Below are positions 16,641 through 24,301 of a DNA stretch of 64,000 nt, one piece after another. This DNA is from a virus. Each line of letters opens with the position of its first letter. The first letter of the stretch is position 1. The notes under the pieces are model-generated. The model saw only the letters and a list, made by a program, of their open reading frames with translations, did no database searches and was not told where the DNA came from. The position numbers and the translations under genes were made by a program. The stretch is taken from IMG/VR virus record IMGVR_UViG_3300006108_000015, positions 1 to 64,000 of that record; one strand, written 5' to 3'.

Positions 16641-16847
16641 TCAAATAGCACCTGCCAATTGCACTACACTCATCAAAACAGAGTAATAGTTTTCATTTGT
16701 GTTTAGTTGATCACTTTGTTGACTTATTTCTTGCATAATATTTAAATCATCAACCAATTCTTTAAATTCTTGTGCAGATATTGCTTGCAACATATATTGA
16801 TTTTTATATTCCTGCGCTCTTGCGGTTAGTTCTTGAATTAATATCAT
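16641..16847 (-). CDS. small helical protein in lysis cassette, 68 aa
   Basis: ATG 16845-16847 overlaps the TGA of the lipoprotein gene (ATGA), which decides the start. The product is helical (LTARAQEYKNQYMLQAISAQ) with a weakly hydrophobic end (YYSVLMSVVQLAGAI). The function is unknown. It is translated between the lipoprotein and the endolysin. Confidence 0.6.
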   Translation of the reverse strand: MILIQELTARAQEYKNQYMLQAISAQEFKELVDDLNIMQEISQQSDQLNTNENYYSVLMSVVQLAGAI

Positions 16848-17197
16848 TTTGGTTTTCTCCCGATAACCTTTTGAATTTCCTCTGCGGAAATGGCAATAAT
16901 ATTTAGTTTTTCTTTGCAATAGAAATCACTAGGATTATCTTTTCTATGTAATTGATCTATAAGTATATTTAATTTTGTTACTAAATCAAAAGATTCTTGA
17001 TTTCTAGGAAGATATTGACTAAAGTTTTTAAGTTCTACAGACAATTCATATAATTCATTAATAGATATCTTGTTACAATCATGAAGTTGTGCATATGTTT
17101 TTATTTTATTAATAAGTCCATATTCATTACTATCATAGTTAGCAACAAGTATAGAACAACTTGTGATTAAAAAACAAAATGGTATCAGATATTTCAT
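16844..17197 (-). CDS. lipoprotein, candidate outer-membrane spanin
   Basis: 117 aa. The first 14 residues (MKYLIPFCFLITSC) end in a lipobox with Cys14. The mature part is helical and has two further cysteines. ATG 17195-17197 overlaps the TGA of the inner-membrane spanin-like gene (ATGA). The adjacency of an N-terminal-anchor coiled-coil protein and a lipoprotein is the classical Rz/Rz1 arrangement, although this lipoprotein is longer than typical Rz1 and lacks proline richness. The assignment is by context. Confidence 0.6.
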   Translation of the reverse strand: MKYLIPFCFLITSCSILVANYDSNEYGLINKIKTYAQLHDCNKISINELYELSVELKNFSQYLPRNQESFDLVTKLNILIDQLHRKDNPSDFYCKEKLNIIAISAEEIQKVIGRKPK

Positions 17198-17757
17198 GGA
17201 TTCAATTCTTGCTGTTCTCTTATCCACTCCTGTAATGCTTTCAATTGTTCGGCAACTCTATGATATAATTCATAGTTTTCTACTATTGTTTTTTCTGCGG
17301 CAGAGAGTTCAATTCTGGAGGCGGTTCCATCAGTTCTTTCGGTGGTTGAGGAAAGGGAATCTTTAGCGGCGTTGTTGAACACGCTGACAAAAGACTCAGG
17401 CAAAGTACACATGTGATCGTCTTTAGTTGTGATAGATTCAGCAATTTTAGCATAGTCATGATTTAATTTCTTCCTTTTACTTTTATATTTCTTAATAATA
17501 TATTTTGTTACAACAACTTGCTGGACTTTTGCTTCTTGAACTTCTTGTTTCGCATTTATCAAAATATCTTGACGACCTTCAATATAAAAACCTAAACCGA
17601 ATATAGCAACCGCTAATAATCTAACTGGAAGTCTATAGAAAAAAGGTATCAATATTTCAAAAAACATTTCAAAAATAAAAAGGGCAGAACCTGTTGCAAT
17701 TATAGCCCAAGGAACCCAAGTAGGTATTAAACCAAAAAACCAATTTAATGAGAACAT
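17194..17757 (-). CDS. inner-membrane spanin-like (Rz-like) protein
   Basis: 187 aa. Hydrophobic segments lie near residues 12-32 and 44-60, followed by a coiled coil (KQEVQEAKVQQVVVTKYIIK). The C-terminal part has CTLPESFVSVFNNAA, then SAAEKTIVENYELYHRVAEQ and LKALQEWIREQQ. This pattern is common in phage Rz-like lysis proteins. It would span the periplasm with its lipoprotein partner to disrupt the outer membrane. The two N-terminal hydrophobic stretches are more than the usual single anchor. Confidence 0.65.
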   Translation of the reverse strand: MFSLNWFFGLIPTWVPWAIIATGSALFIFEMFFEILIPFFYRLPVRLLAVAIFGLGFYIEGRQDILINAKQEVQEAKVQQVVVTKYIIKKYKSKRKKLNHDYAKIAESITTKDDHMCTLPESFVSVFNNAAKDSLSSTTERTDGTASRIELSAAEKTIVENYELYHRVAEQLKALQEWIREQQELNP

Positions 17758-17759
17758 TA

Positions 17760-17972
17760 TTATTCCATTATTATAAATTCAGTATAATTACTAGGCTCTA
17801 CTTTAATCCATTCAGATCCATCAAAAGTAACTTTTACATTATTAAATTCTTCAGATATCCACTTAGCCAAACTGTAAGTGTCCATTCCATGTACTTTTAT
17901 ACAACATCTATTTGATGTATCTGAATCTAATCCAAAACTGTTAAAAATATGACTTTTTACTGTTTCAATCAT
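17760..17972 (-). CDS. hypothetical protein, 70 aa
   Basis: ATG 17970-17972 overlaps the TAA/TGA region of the upstream gene by four bases. The sequence (MIETVKSHIFNSFGLD..., with CCIKVHGMDTYSLAKWISEEF) suggests a small alpha/beta fold. No family is recognised. It separates the lysis genes from the virion-protein block. Confidence 0.6.
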   Translation of the reverse strand: MIETVKSHIFNSFGLDSDTSNRCCIKVHGMDTYSLAKWISEEFNNVKVTFDGSEWIKVEPSNYTEFIIME

Positions 17973-18160
17973 TTTGGTAATCTTCGATGTGTCATTGGCA
18001 TAATAATTGGTTTACGTTTTCTTCTTTTTCGCATATCAACAGCAGTAGCACTAATTGGATCAGTACCACTTTGTGGACCAGTTACATTTGTAGGACCATG
18101 TGATCCTCCACCAACTGCACCAGCACCCATCTCTTGTATATATTCTTTAAACGATTTCAT
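17969..18160 (-). CDS. small basic internal-head candidate with CTS-like N-terminus
   Basis: 63 aa. The N-terminus MKSFKEYIQE resembles the T4 capsid-targeting sequence (MKTYQEFIAE), and the E is followed by a Gly-rich stretch as after gp21 cleavage. Then comes GPTNVTG...DPI, a motif also found near residues 55-70 of the major capsid protein gp23 in this window. The C-terminus is very basic (MRKRRKRKP). It is probably a virion-internal or capsid-binding peptide; this is inference from sequence. The start overlaps the upstream gene's stop. Confidence 0.65.
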   Translation of the reverse strand: MKSFKEYIQEMGAGAVGGGSHGPTNVTGPQSGTDPISATAVDMRKRRKRKPIIMPMTHRRLPK

Positions 18161-18675
18161 CTACAGTTCCACTTACGCAATGCTAATGCTTTGCGTGTTG
18201 GTTTACCATTCTTTCTCATTGGTCCTTTCATACCAGACATTCTAGCACAAAATGATTTTCTACGGTTTGCTGCTTTACTTCCTTTCTTTAATTTAGATGG
18301 TGGAGTAGTCACAGCCATCTTTAACTTAGAACCTGGATTCTCTCTACGATAAGAAGCAACACCTTTACGATTTAGACCACCTTTTGGATCTTTACCTTCT
18401 TTTCTACGCCATGCAGCAGTTTCAAACAACTCTTCGTCTGATACTTCTTCAAAATCTTCCCAAATGATTTCAGAATCCATATTGTTGGCTTCTGCAATAT
18501 CTTCAATTACTTCTTCTAATATATCAAATAGTTCTTCCGCATCATATTCTTCGTAGAATTCAACTTCTTCTTTTTTACAAGAACCTTTTGAATATGGTTT
18601 CTTACCGGGAACAGGTTTATATCCAGTCCAGCATCTACCTTCATCCAACTCTAAAAATTGTTTAAATGTTATCAT
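18157..18675 (-). CDS. DUF6321 protein with CTS-like N-terminus
   Basis: 172 aa in three parts: a CTS-like start (MITFKQFLELDEG); CWTGYKPVPGKKPYSKGSCKK and an acidic central region; and a basic C-terminal DUF6321 signature (AAWRRKEGK, GLNRKGVASYRRENPG, RRKSFCARMSGMKGP). DUF6321 is a phage family of unknown function. The polarised charge and the N-terminus suggest a protein packaged with the genome. That is inference. It overlaps the 63-aa and 128-aa genes by four bases each. Confidence 0.75.
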   Translation of the reverse strand: MITFKQFLELDEGRCWTGYKPVPGKKPYSKGSCKKEEVEFYEEYDAEELFDILEEVIEDIAEANNMDSEIIWEDFEEVSDEELFETAAWRRKEGKDPKGGLNRKGVASYRRENPGSKLKMAVTTPPSKLKKGSKAANRRKSFCARMSGMKGPMRKNGKPTRKALALRKWNCR

Positions 18676-19058
18676 ATTTTCCTTAGTATATCTGCTACAT
18701 CCATCTGAATAGGAATCATAGAGGAGTCTATATCTTTACCTTCAATCCCAACAACTTTTTCTGGCATCAAATTTAAATATAACAAAAATGTCTTAAGTAT
18801 ATCATAATCTCTGTGGTCTACTTTATAGAACAACATTCTAGTGGTTGCTTCTGGACCAAATACATTATTCAAAAGAATAATATGATTTAATATCAATCTT
18901 TCTTTGACAGATTTAGTAATCTTATATCTTCGAAAGAGTCTCTTCAAATATTTTATTCTTTTTATATCACTTTCAAATTCTGACATTATACAATTAGGTG
19001 AATCATAAGCCTTCATTGCATATAATGTAAAATTCTCATCATTCAAGTCATCAAACAT
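18672..19058 (-). CDS. conserved phage hypothetical protein, 128 aa
   Basis: All-helical (IKRIKYLKRLFRRYKITKSV, RLILNHIILLNNVFGPEATTR). The motif LNNVFG with MLFYK is found in hypothetical proteins near head or tail genes of T4-like phages, from memory. No function is known. It lies below the terminator-like hairpin at 19093-19111 but overlaps the DUF6321 gene, so these two are translated together. Confidence 0.7.
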   Translation of the reverse strand: MFDDLNDENFTLYAMKAYDSPNCIMSEFESDIKRIKYLKRLFRRYKITKSVKERLILNHIILLNNVFGPEATTRMLFYKVDHRDYDILKTFLLYLNLMPEKVVGIEGKDIDSSMIPIQMDVADILRKI

Positions 19059-19092
19059 ATTTTATTATTTTTATTATAATTATTAACATAAT

Positions 19093-19111
19093 CGGGGTGG
19101 AAACCACCCCG
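19093..19111 (-). terminator. strong GC hairpin after structural gene
   Basis: CGGGGTGG and CCACCCCG form a perfect 8-bp stem with a 3-base loop, 16 bases after the stop of the Ig-domain protein. The downstream minus-strand sequence is AT-rich but lacks a clean U run, so termination may be partial. Confidence 0.65.
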
Positions 19112-19126
19112 TATTCACACATTCAC

Positions 19127-19792
19127 TTAACTATGAACTGTCAATACGCCAGCACTTGAATTAGCAGATACGCCAGTTCCTGTTACTGATACCATAACCT
19201 TGTATTGATTTCCGGTATCACCTGTTGCCAAATGACCAGCGGAAATATTTAGAGTATTTGAAGTTACACCAGACCAAACACTACCGTTAGTTAAGTTAGT
19301 CCATGTTGAACCGCTATTGGTACTATACATCCACTGATATGTTAGAGGACCAGTAATTGGTGATGCAGAAGCACTAACAGAGAATAATGGTGTCTGTGCA
19401 GATCCTGCTAGAACATTAGGAGTATCTGGTTGAGTTACAAATGTGATTGCAGTATTTGGATATACTTGATCATCGCCATCAGTATTCATATGTGATAGTG
19501 CAACCAATACTTCTTCTTGAACACGACCAGCACGACCACCAGTTCCAACTGTTCTTAGTGTCCAACCTACCGCAGTGTGTTTACCGGTAACTGCTTCATT
19601 TTCATCTACACCGAACAAACCAATAGTTGCACCGGTTGTATATGCACTAGTTGTAGTATTACCATAAAGTAGTGCTACGTTTGCGGCAGTAGGTCTTGTT
19701 CCTACAGGTTGAGCATCTACTGTTGTTAGTGTTGAATTAACAGCCCAATATGGAGCATTGGCTGCGTTATCGTAATTTCCCCATGAGGACAT
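19127..19792 (-). CDS. virion structural protein with Ig-like domain
   Basis: 221 aa. The N-terminal MSSWGNYDNAANAPYWAVNS is a recurring start of structural proteins in marine T4-like phages. Residues ~125-221 look like a bacterial Ig-like domain: ITFVTQPDTPN, LTYQWMYSTNSGSTWTNL and GNQYKVMVSVTG. Such domains decorate phage capsids or tails and may bind carbohydrates on cells. A late promoter (19950-19957) lies upstream and a hairpin follows. Confidence 0.8.
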   Translation of the reverse strand: MSSWGNYDNAANAPYWAVNSTLTTVDAQPVGTRPTAANVALLYGNTTTSAYTTGATIGLFGVDENEAVTGKHTAVGWTLRTVGTGGRAGRVQEEVLVALSHMNTDGDDQVYPNTAITFVTQPDTPNVLAGSAQTPLFSVSASASPITGPLTYQWMYSTNSGSTWTNLTNGSVWSGVTSNTLNISAGHLATGDTGNQYKVMVSVTGTGVSANSSAGVLTVHS

Positions 19793-19804
19793 TATAGTCT
19801 CCTT

Positions 19805-19924
19805 TTATTGTTTTTTGGCAAAAAAGGATTGAACCTTTTCTTGCATCATTTTTGCCCAAAATGGCTGAGGGAAATTCCATCCCACAAACGCCCCGATTGT
19901 TACCCAAAGTAAAATGTCTAACAT
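19805..19924 (-). CDS. small membrane-type protein, 39 aa
   Basis: ATG 19922-19924, AGGAG upstream (bases 19930-19935). A hydrophobic N-terminal half (LDILLWVTIGAFVGWNF) is followed by FPQPFWAKMMQEKVQ and a basic end. Short proteins with this WNFPQP-type pattern occur beside structural genes in related phages. It is 26 bases below a perfect late promoter, so it is probably made late. Function unknown. Confidence 0.6.
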   Translation of the reverse strand: MLDILLWVTIGAFVGWNFPQPFWAKMMQEKVQSFFAKKQ

Positions 19925-19949
19925 TTTAATACTCCTTTATGTTGTTTAC

Positions 19950-19957
19950 TATTTATA
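19950..19957 (-). promoter_or_regulatory. late promoter, TATAAATA
   Basis: A perfect octamer on the minus strand, in the gap after the KOW-like protein and 26 bases before the 39-aa gene. It would drive the small membrane protein and the Ig-domain structural protein. Confidence 0.7.
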
Positions 19958-20986
19958 TTATTTCTTTTGTTTATCTTCTTGTTTTTTCTTATCTTCTTTC
20001 TTCGTAGGATCTGGTTGTCCTGGTCGCATTCTCATCAATGGATCAATCTCAATAGTATCTCTTTTCTGCTTCGTCAAAGTTGTTCCACCAGACATTACTG
20101 CTGATGCCTTTGGTTTATTCTCACCTGAGTTTTCTTTTTCATCTGCTTTATCAAACTTTGGTTTCTTACCATATGTTTGAACAGATTTATCTTCTTTCTC
20201 GTGATCATATAAATCTTCTTTCAACTTTCTTTTTTTCATGATATGGACAAGTTTATTTGCTTTAGACTTGTTTTCTGTTTCCATACCAACTGTTGGTGAT
20301 GCAGCATATGAATCAGCAAACTTATCTTCTTTTCTTAAACCGTGCATAGAACCTGGTGGTGTTTTAATTTCACGATGTTTGGCAGCACGAGTAACTAACT
20401 TGTTCAATTTCTTTCTAGTTTCATGTGTATGTGGTGTCATACCAAACTTGGAATCTTCATCAACACTTTTTGTGACTTTAACATGATCTTTATGTGGGTA
20501 AACATTTTTGCCACCACCATGTGGTTTCACTTCATATACATCTCCGTGAAAACCAACTATAGTACCTTTAGTTCCAGCATGTTCACCAGAATGAATGTGT
20601 ACTTGATCACCTGCAACATCTTCTTCTAGTTTATTTTTTCTAGATGCAACATATGATCTAAAATTATCATCAGTTTTAGCAGAAACTTCTTCTTGAACTT
20701 TCGCTCTACTTATTCTATCTGCTTTCCATTTCTCAAAAGCACGATCTTTAGAATATCCAATCTTTTGATTCAATGGAATAACATCAGGATCAAAACCCAA
20801 AGATGAGATATATTTGTCTAACAAACTCTCTCTACCTTCAGCAATATCAGCCTTTTGTGACCATGGATCCCAAGGATTTCTATTTGTTCCAAAAGTAGCA
20901 TTCTTTGGATCTATTTCATTTCTAAGTTCTTTAAAGTTTTTCATTTTCTTTTTGGGAATATATGAGTTTGCCAATTTACCTAACAT
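19958..20986 (-). CDS. virion-associated candidate with KOW-like segment
   Basis: 342 aa, highly charged. After MLGKLANSYIPKKK there is an internal Met15 start of MKNFKELRNEIDPK, which resembles the CTS-like N-termini of neighbours. A KOW-like segment is near 138-180 (VHIHSGEHAGTKGTIVGFHG). The tail is Lys/Glu-rich (KKEDKKKQEDKQKK). Similar proteins starting MLGKL are conserved in marine T4-like phages. Its role is unknown, possibly head assembly or internal. Whether Met1 or Met15 starts translation cannot be settled. Confidence 0.7.
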   Translation of the reverse strand: MLGKLANSYIPKKKMKNFKELRNEIDPKNATFGTNRNPWDPWSQKADIAEGRESLLDKYISSLGFDPDVIPLNQKIGYSKDRAFEKWKADRISRAKVQEEVSAKTDDNFRSYVASRKNKLEEDVAGDQVHIHSGEHAGTKGTIVGFHGDVYEVKPHGGGKNVYPHKDHVKVTKSVDEDSKFGMTPHTHETRKKLNKLVTRAAKHREIKTPPGSMHGLRKEDKFADSYAASPTVGMETENKSKANKLVHIMKKRKLKEDLYDHEKEDKSVQTYGKKPKFDKADEKENSGENKPKASAVMSGGTTLTKQKRDTIEIDPLMRMRPGQPDPTKKEDKKKQEDKQKK

Positions 20987-20989
20987 AAT

Positions 20990-22465
20990 TTATTTCTTTT
21001 TAGTTCTTTGTAATGCTAATTGGGCTAAATGTTTTGCACGAGACATAGGTGTATGTGTTGCACCAGATTTATCGGTTTGTGTTCCTTTTTTAGTAACCCA
21101 TCCAGTATCACCCATAATATCTTCGGCTGACAATTTCACTTTGTAACTCTTGTGTTCATTATCATATGATGGGGATACTTTAACACGACCACGAAGCATA
21201 TCTACAGTCTTATCTTTAGAATCAATAGTTTCATCTAACATTTCTTCATCAGTTTCAACTTCTTCACCATAACCTGATTTATATGTACGACCCAAATCAG
21301 TATGCTTCATAATCTTTCTTGGCTTTCTTGTTTTCTTTGGTTCAGTTTGAATTTTGCCACCAGACTTCATGAAATCTAATGTTTGCTGTGCAGCATCAGT
21401 TGCTTCTTTTTCTTTATCATCACGAACACTCATTCCACGCTTTTCGTCCAGTTCTGCAACTTCTTCACGATGATGTTTTGGTTTCACTCCAATACTACCG
21501 TCATCTGGTTCAGAATTTATAAATCTTTTTGCTTTAGGTGGAACTGGTTTTGTTGATTTTGATGTAACATGTCTTATGATAGCAGGAACATTTGGTACAT
21601 GATGTGGATGATGTGCTACATCCTCACCTATTTCATCATATTCTTCTTTATGATGCATGGTTTTTTCATGACCTTTCACTTCTTTTTTAGCAATCTTCTT
21701 TGCTTCTGGTGGTGTAACGCAATCACCATCTTCGTTCATTGCCATCTTAGTAGCAGTTGCATACATCACATCTTTCCAACGAGCACCATACTTCTTCTTG
21801 AAGTCTGCTTGTTTATCTTTCATAGACATCACAATCTTCTCACGGCGTTTCATTTGTGCATCTGACATTTCACCGATGTTGTTGTCTGTAAACAACTCTT
21901 CAGTTCCGGTTGCTTTGTTTTCTTTCAATGATTCAATGAGTTTATCTTTGAATGTGTATTCAGTTTCTTCATTTGTACTGTGAACAGTTGCACCTTTGAT
22001 CTTTTTAGCAACATTATCAGCATGACTTTTAGTTGCAAAAGTTTTCCACTTTTTGCCATTTATATGGACATCGTGACTGCCACCTGATTTATTTGCGGGA
22101 TGATCGGGATTCTCACCGGAGTCGGCAGCAGTTCTCGCAGCTAGTTGACTATCTTTATATTCTTTCTGTCTACGTATTGCTGTCATAGCGGCAGATTGGC
22201 TCCACATACTGGGACGCATTCTCATGACTCGTGCTTCATCCACACTGTTATGGTTTTCTTTTTGTTCTTCATCAATCTCAATTGCTTCTTTTTGAGATTT
22301 TGCTGTTGTTTTATATTTCTTACCTTGAAACATAAAATGTGGCAAACCTTCTTTTGCAGCAGCATGTGCAGCAGCATGGAAACCAGTTTCATCTAGTTCT
22401 GCTTCATCCATTACTTTTTTAACTGCTTCAGCAATGGCATCCATTTGTAATTTATTATTAAACAT
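20990..22465 (-). CDS. large charged prohead-core or internal protein candidate
   Basis: 491 aa with no predicted globular domain of known type; rich in Lys, Glu and His. It contains several repeated elements: FHAAAHAAAKEG, VDEARVMRMRPSMW, KDVMYATATKMAMNEDGD. Charged, helical proteins of this sort are typical of T4-type prohead cores. It does not start with the MKSF-type motif. The gene lies between the KOW-like and NMNAT-like genes with gaps of 1-4 bases, so expression is coupled. Function assignment is inference. Confidence 0.65.
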   Translation of the reverse strand: MFNNKLQMDAIAEAVKKVMDEAELDETGFHAAAHAAAKEGLPHFMFQGKKYKTTAKSQKEAIEIDEEQKENHNSVDEARVMRMRPSMWSQSAAMTAIRRQKEYKDSQLAARTAADSGENPDHPANKSGGSHDVHINGKKWKTFATKSHADNVAKKIKGATVHSTNEETEYTFKDKLIESLKENKATGTEELFTDNNIGEMSDAQMKRREKIVMSMKDKQADFKKKYGARWKDVMYATATKMAMNEDGDCVTPPEAKKIAKKEVKGHEKTMHHKEEYDEIGEDVAHHPHHVPNVPAIIRHVTSKSTKPVPPKAKRFINSEPDDGSIGVKPKHHREEVAELDEKRGMSVRDDKEKEATDAAQQTLDFMKSGGKIQTEPKKTRKPRKIMKHTDLGRTYKSGYGEEVETDEEMLDETIDSKDKTVDMLRGRVKVSPSYDNEHKSYKVKLSAEDIMGDTGWVTKKGTQTDKSGATHTPMSRAKHLAQLALQRTKKK

Positions 22466-22466
22466 A

Positions 22467-24299
22467 TTATTTCCTTTTTTTCTTTTTATTTGATATTTCT
22501 ATACCGATATTTCTACTTTGATCTTTGTATGATTGCATAGGTTCTTTATTACTAGCACCACCTAATACACCACCAACTCCCATTCCTTCATCATCATTTT
22601 GAAAACCATTATATTCTTTTAACTTCTTCTTATATCTTTTCAAAAACGGATTATGATCATTTGCTAAAGGATTAGGTTGCGGTCCTTTTGTCATGCCAGC
22701 AAAATTAATCACATCATCATTATTATAATCTCTATCTTCAGCATATGTCTGATTACCTAAACCAGCACCTGCGGCAGCACCTTGACCACCTGCACGAGTA
22801 TCATATTCTTGCCCAACTCCTGCGGGTTTACCAACACGAGCAGCACTTAAAGATGTATCACCACGTTTTCTAACTTTTTTCTTATCATTATCCATTTGAA
22901 AGTTTGGTTCTTTAGGTGGTGGATTAAACTTTACAGTTGGAGCACTTTCTGCATATGCTCCCGCACCACCTCCAAATGTATATGTTACACCATTTGGATT
23001 CTTTCTTGGATTTGTATTACCTTTAATTTGATCACCATTTAGTCCAACAGTTTTTCTTGCATCCGGTAAACAGTCATCTGGACCTGGTGTATCAAATCTT
23101 TTCTTTTCAAATATATTATTACTTAACCTTCTTTGTAACCAATCTGAAGATGTTTCGTTTGTTGTTTTGTTGCTTAGAAATTTATTAGTTGATTGATATA
23201 CAACATGAATATCTTCTTCTTTATTATCTAGTGAATCTGAATTTTCAAAAATTAAAAAGTCGTTAAATGATTCATTAAAAATATTCATATTGTGTTGTGA
23301 CTGTTCCCATCTATCTCTACGAATAGATTCGGTCATCATTCTAGATAGATGTGAATTTCTTTCTTTACTCACTTCATCTGATGTATGAACAAATATCATC
23401 ATTGTTTCATAACCCAGTTCTTCTAGTTCTTCTTTGATATAAGAAATCTTTTCTAGATCATCTGCCGGACCATTGATGATAAGTGGACCACGATTACGAA
23501 TAGATTCTCTTCTGTAATCATTTGATTTTTCAGACAATTTCTGTTTATCACCAAGATACTGAATTGCTTGAGTATAATTTAACTCAACAGATCGTTGTTC
23601 AGGTATGGATTCTCTAATAAGAATATCTTTACCTGATCCTGGGCCACCCGTAACGAAAATAGCCTTGAACATTCCATGATTAACATCTTCATGTAATCCC
23701 ATACCATGTCGTGTATCATTCATCAATTCTCTTGCGTGTTGATCTGAAACGTGACTTGGAACACCTTGTCTAAATGATGAAAAGTCATTATTCTTAGCAT
23801 GTTCCCTCATCTTAGTAGCAGACATACCTTCTGCACCTTCAGAGTCTGGATCACGATGTCCAGCAGAAACCACACTAATCTTTTTGAAATTAAATAATGC
23901 ACCCCTGTGTGTTCCATTATACTTATGTAAAGCATCATGAACTTCTTTTACACGATCTGATCCAGCAACATAAATTAAATGATCATGACCTATTTTATGT
24001 AACGATGCTGCATGAGTCAAAAAATTAGGACTATGTTTTGATGATGATCTAATATTAGCTTTAGGTTCATATCGTTTAAGATGCTTAACTTTTTGTTCAT
24101 CAGATAGTGGATTTTTTTTACTATCTTGTGTATGTGAAACAATAATGTGATGTGGTGCATTAAATCTTGATGCAGTATCCATAACTTTATGAATTAATTT
24201 CATATGTCCTGTCGTTGGAGGATTCATGCGACCAAATGCCATTACCACAGGTTTGTGTATTTTTTCATTTTCTTCAAGTAATTTTAAAAAACTCTTCAT
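22467..24299 (-). CDS. NMNAT-like nucleotidyltransferase/P-loop kinase fusion with CTS-like N-terminus
   Basis: 610 aa. Residues 1-10 (MKSFLKLLEE) resemble the T4 capsid-targeting sequence. The first domain is a HxGH-superfamily nucleotidyltransferase: FGRMNPPTTGHMKLI at 22-36 and MSATKMREHA near 160. The second is a P-loop kinase, with Walker A GGPGSGKD near 218 and IINGPADDLEKI downstream. This order recalls NadR (NMN adenylyltransferase plus ribosylnicotinamide kinase), but substrates are unproven. The last ~200 residues are low-complexity, Gly/Asn/Lys-rich. It is in an operon with two other CTS-like proteins. Confidence 0.75.
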   Translation of the reverse strand: MKSFLKLLEENEKIHKPVVMAFGRMNPPTTGHMKLIHKVMDTASRFNAPHHIIVSHTQDSKKNPLSDEQKVKHLKRYEPKANIRSSSKHSPNFLTHAASLHKIGHDHLIYVAGSDRVKEVHDALHKYNGTHRGALFNFKKISVVSAGHRDPDSEGAEGMSATKMREHAKNNDFSSFRQGVPSHVSDQHARELMNDTRHGMGLHEDVNHGMFKAIFVTGGPGSGKDILIRESIPEQRSVELNYTQAIQYLGDKQKLSEKSNDYRRESIRNRGPLIINGPADDLEKISYIKEELEELGYETMMIFVHTSDEVSKERNSHLSRMMTESIRRDRWEQSQHNMNIFNESFNDFLIFENSDSLDNKEEDIHVVYQSTNKFLSNKTTNETSSDWLQRRLSNNIFEKKRFDTPGPDDCLPDARKTVGLNGDQIKGNTNPRKNPNGVTYTFGGGAGAYAESAPTVKFNPPPKEPNFQMDNDKKKVRKRGDTSLSAARVGKPAGVGQEYDTRAGGQGAAAGAGLGNQTYAEDRDYNNDDVINFAGMTKGPQPNPLANDHNPFLKRYKKKLKEYNGFQNDDEGMGVGGVLGGASNKEPMQSYKDQSRNIGIEISNKKKKRK

Positions 24300-24301
24300 T
24301 T

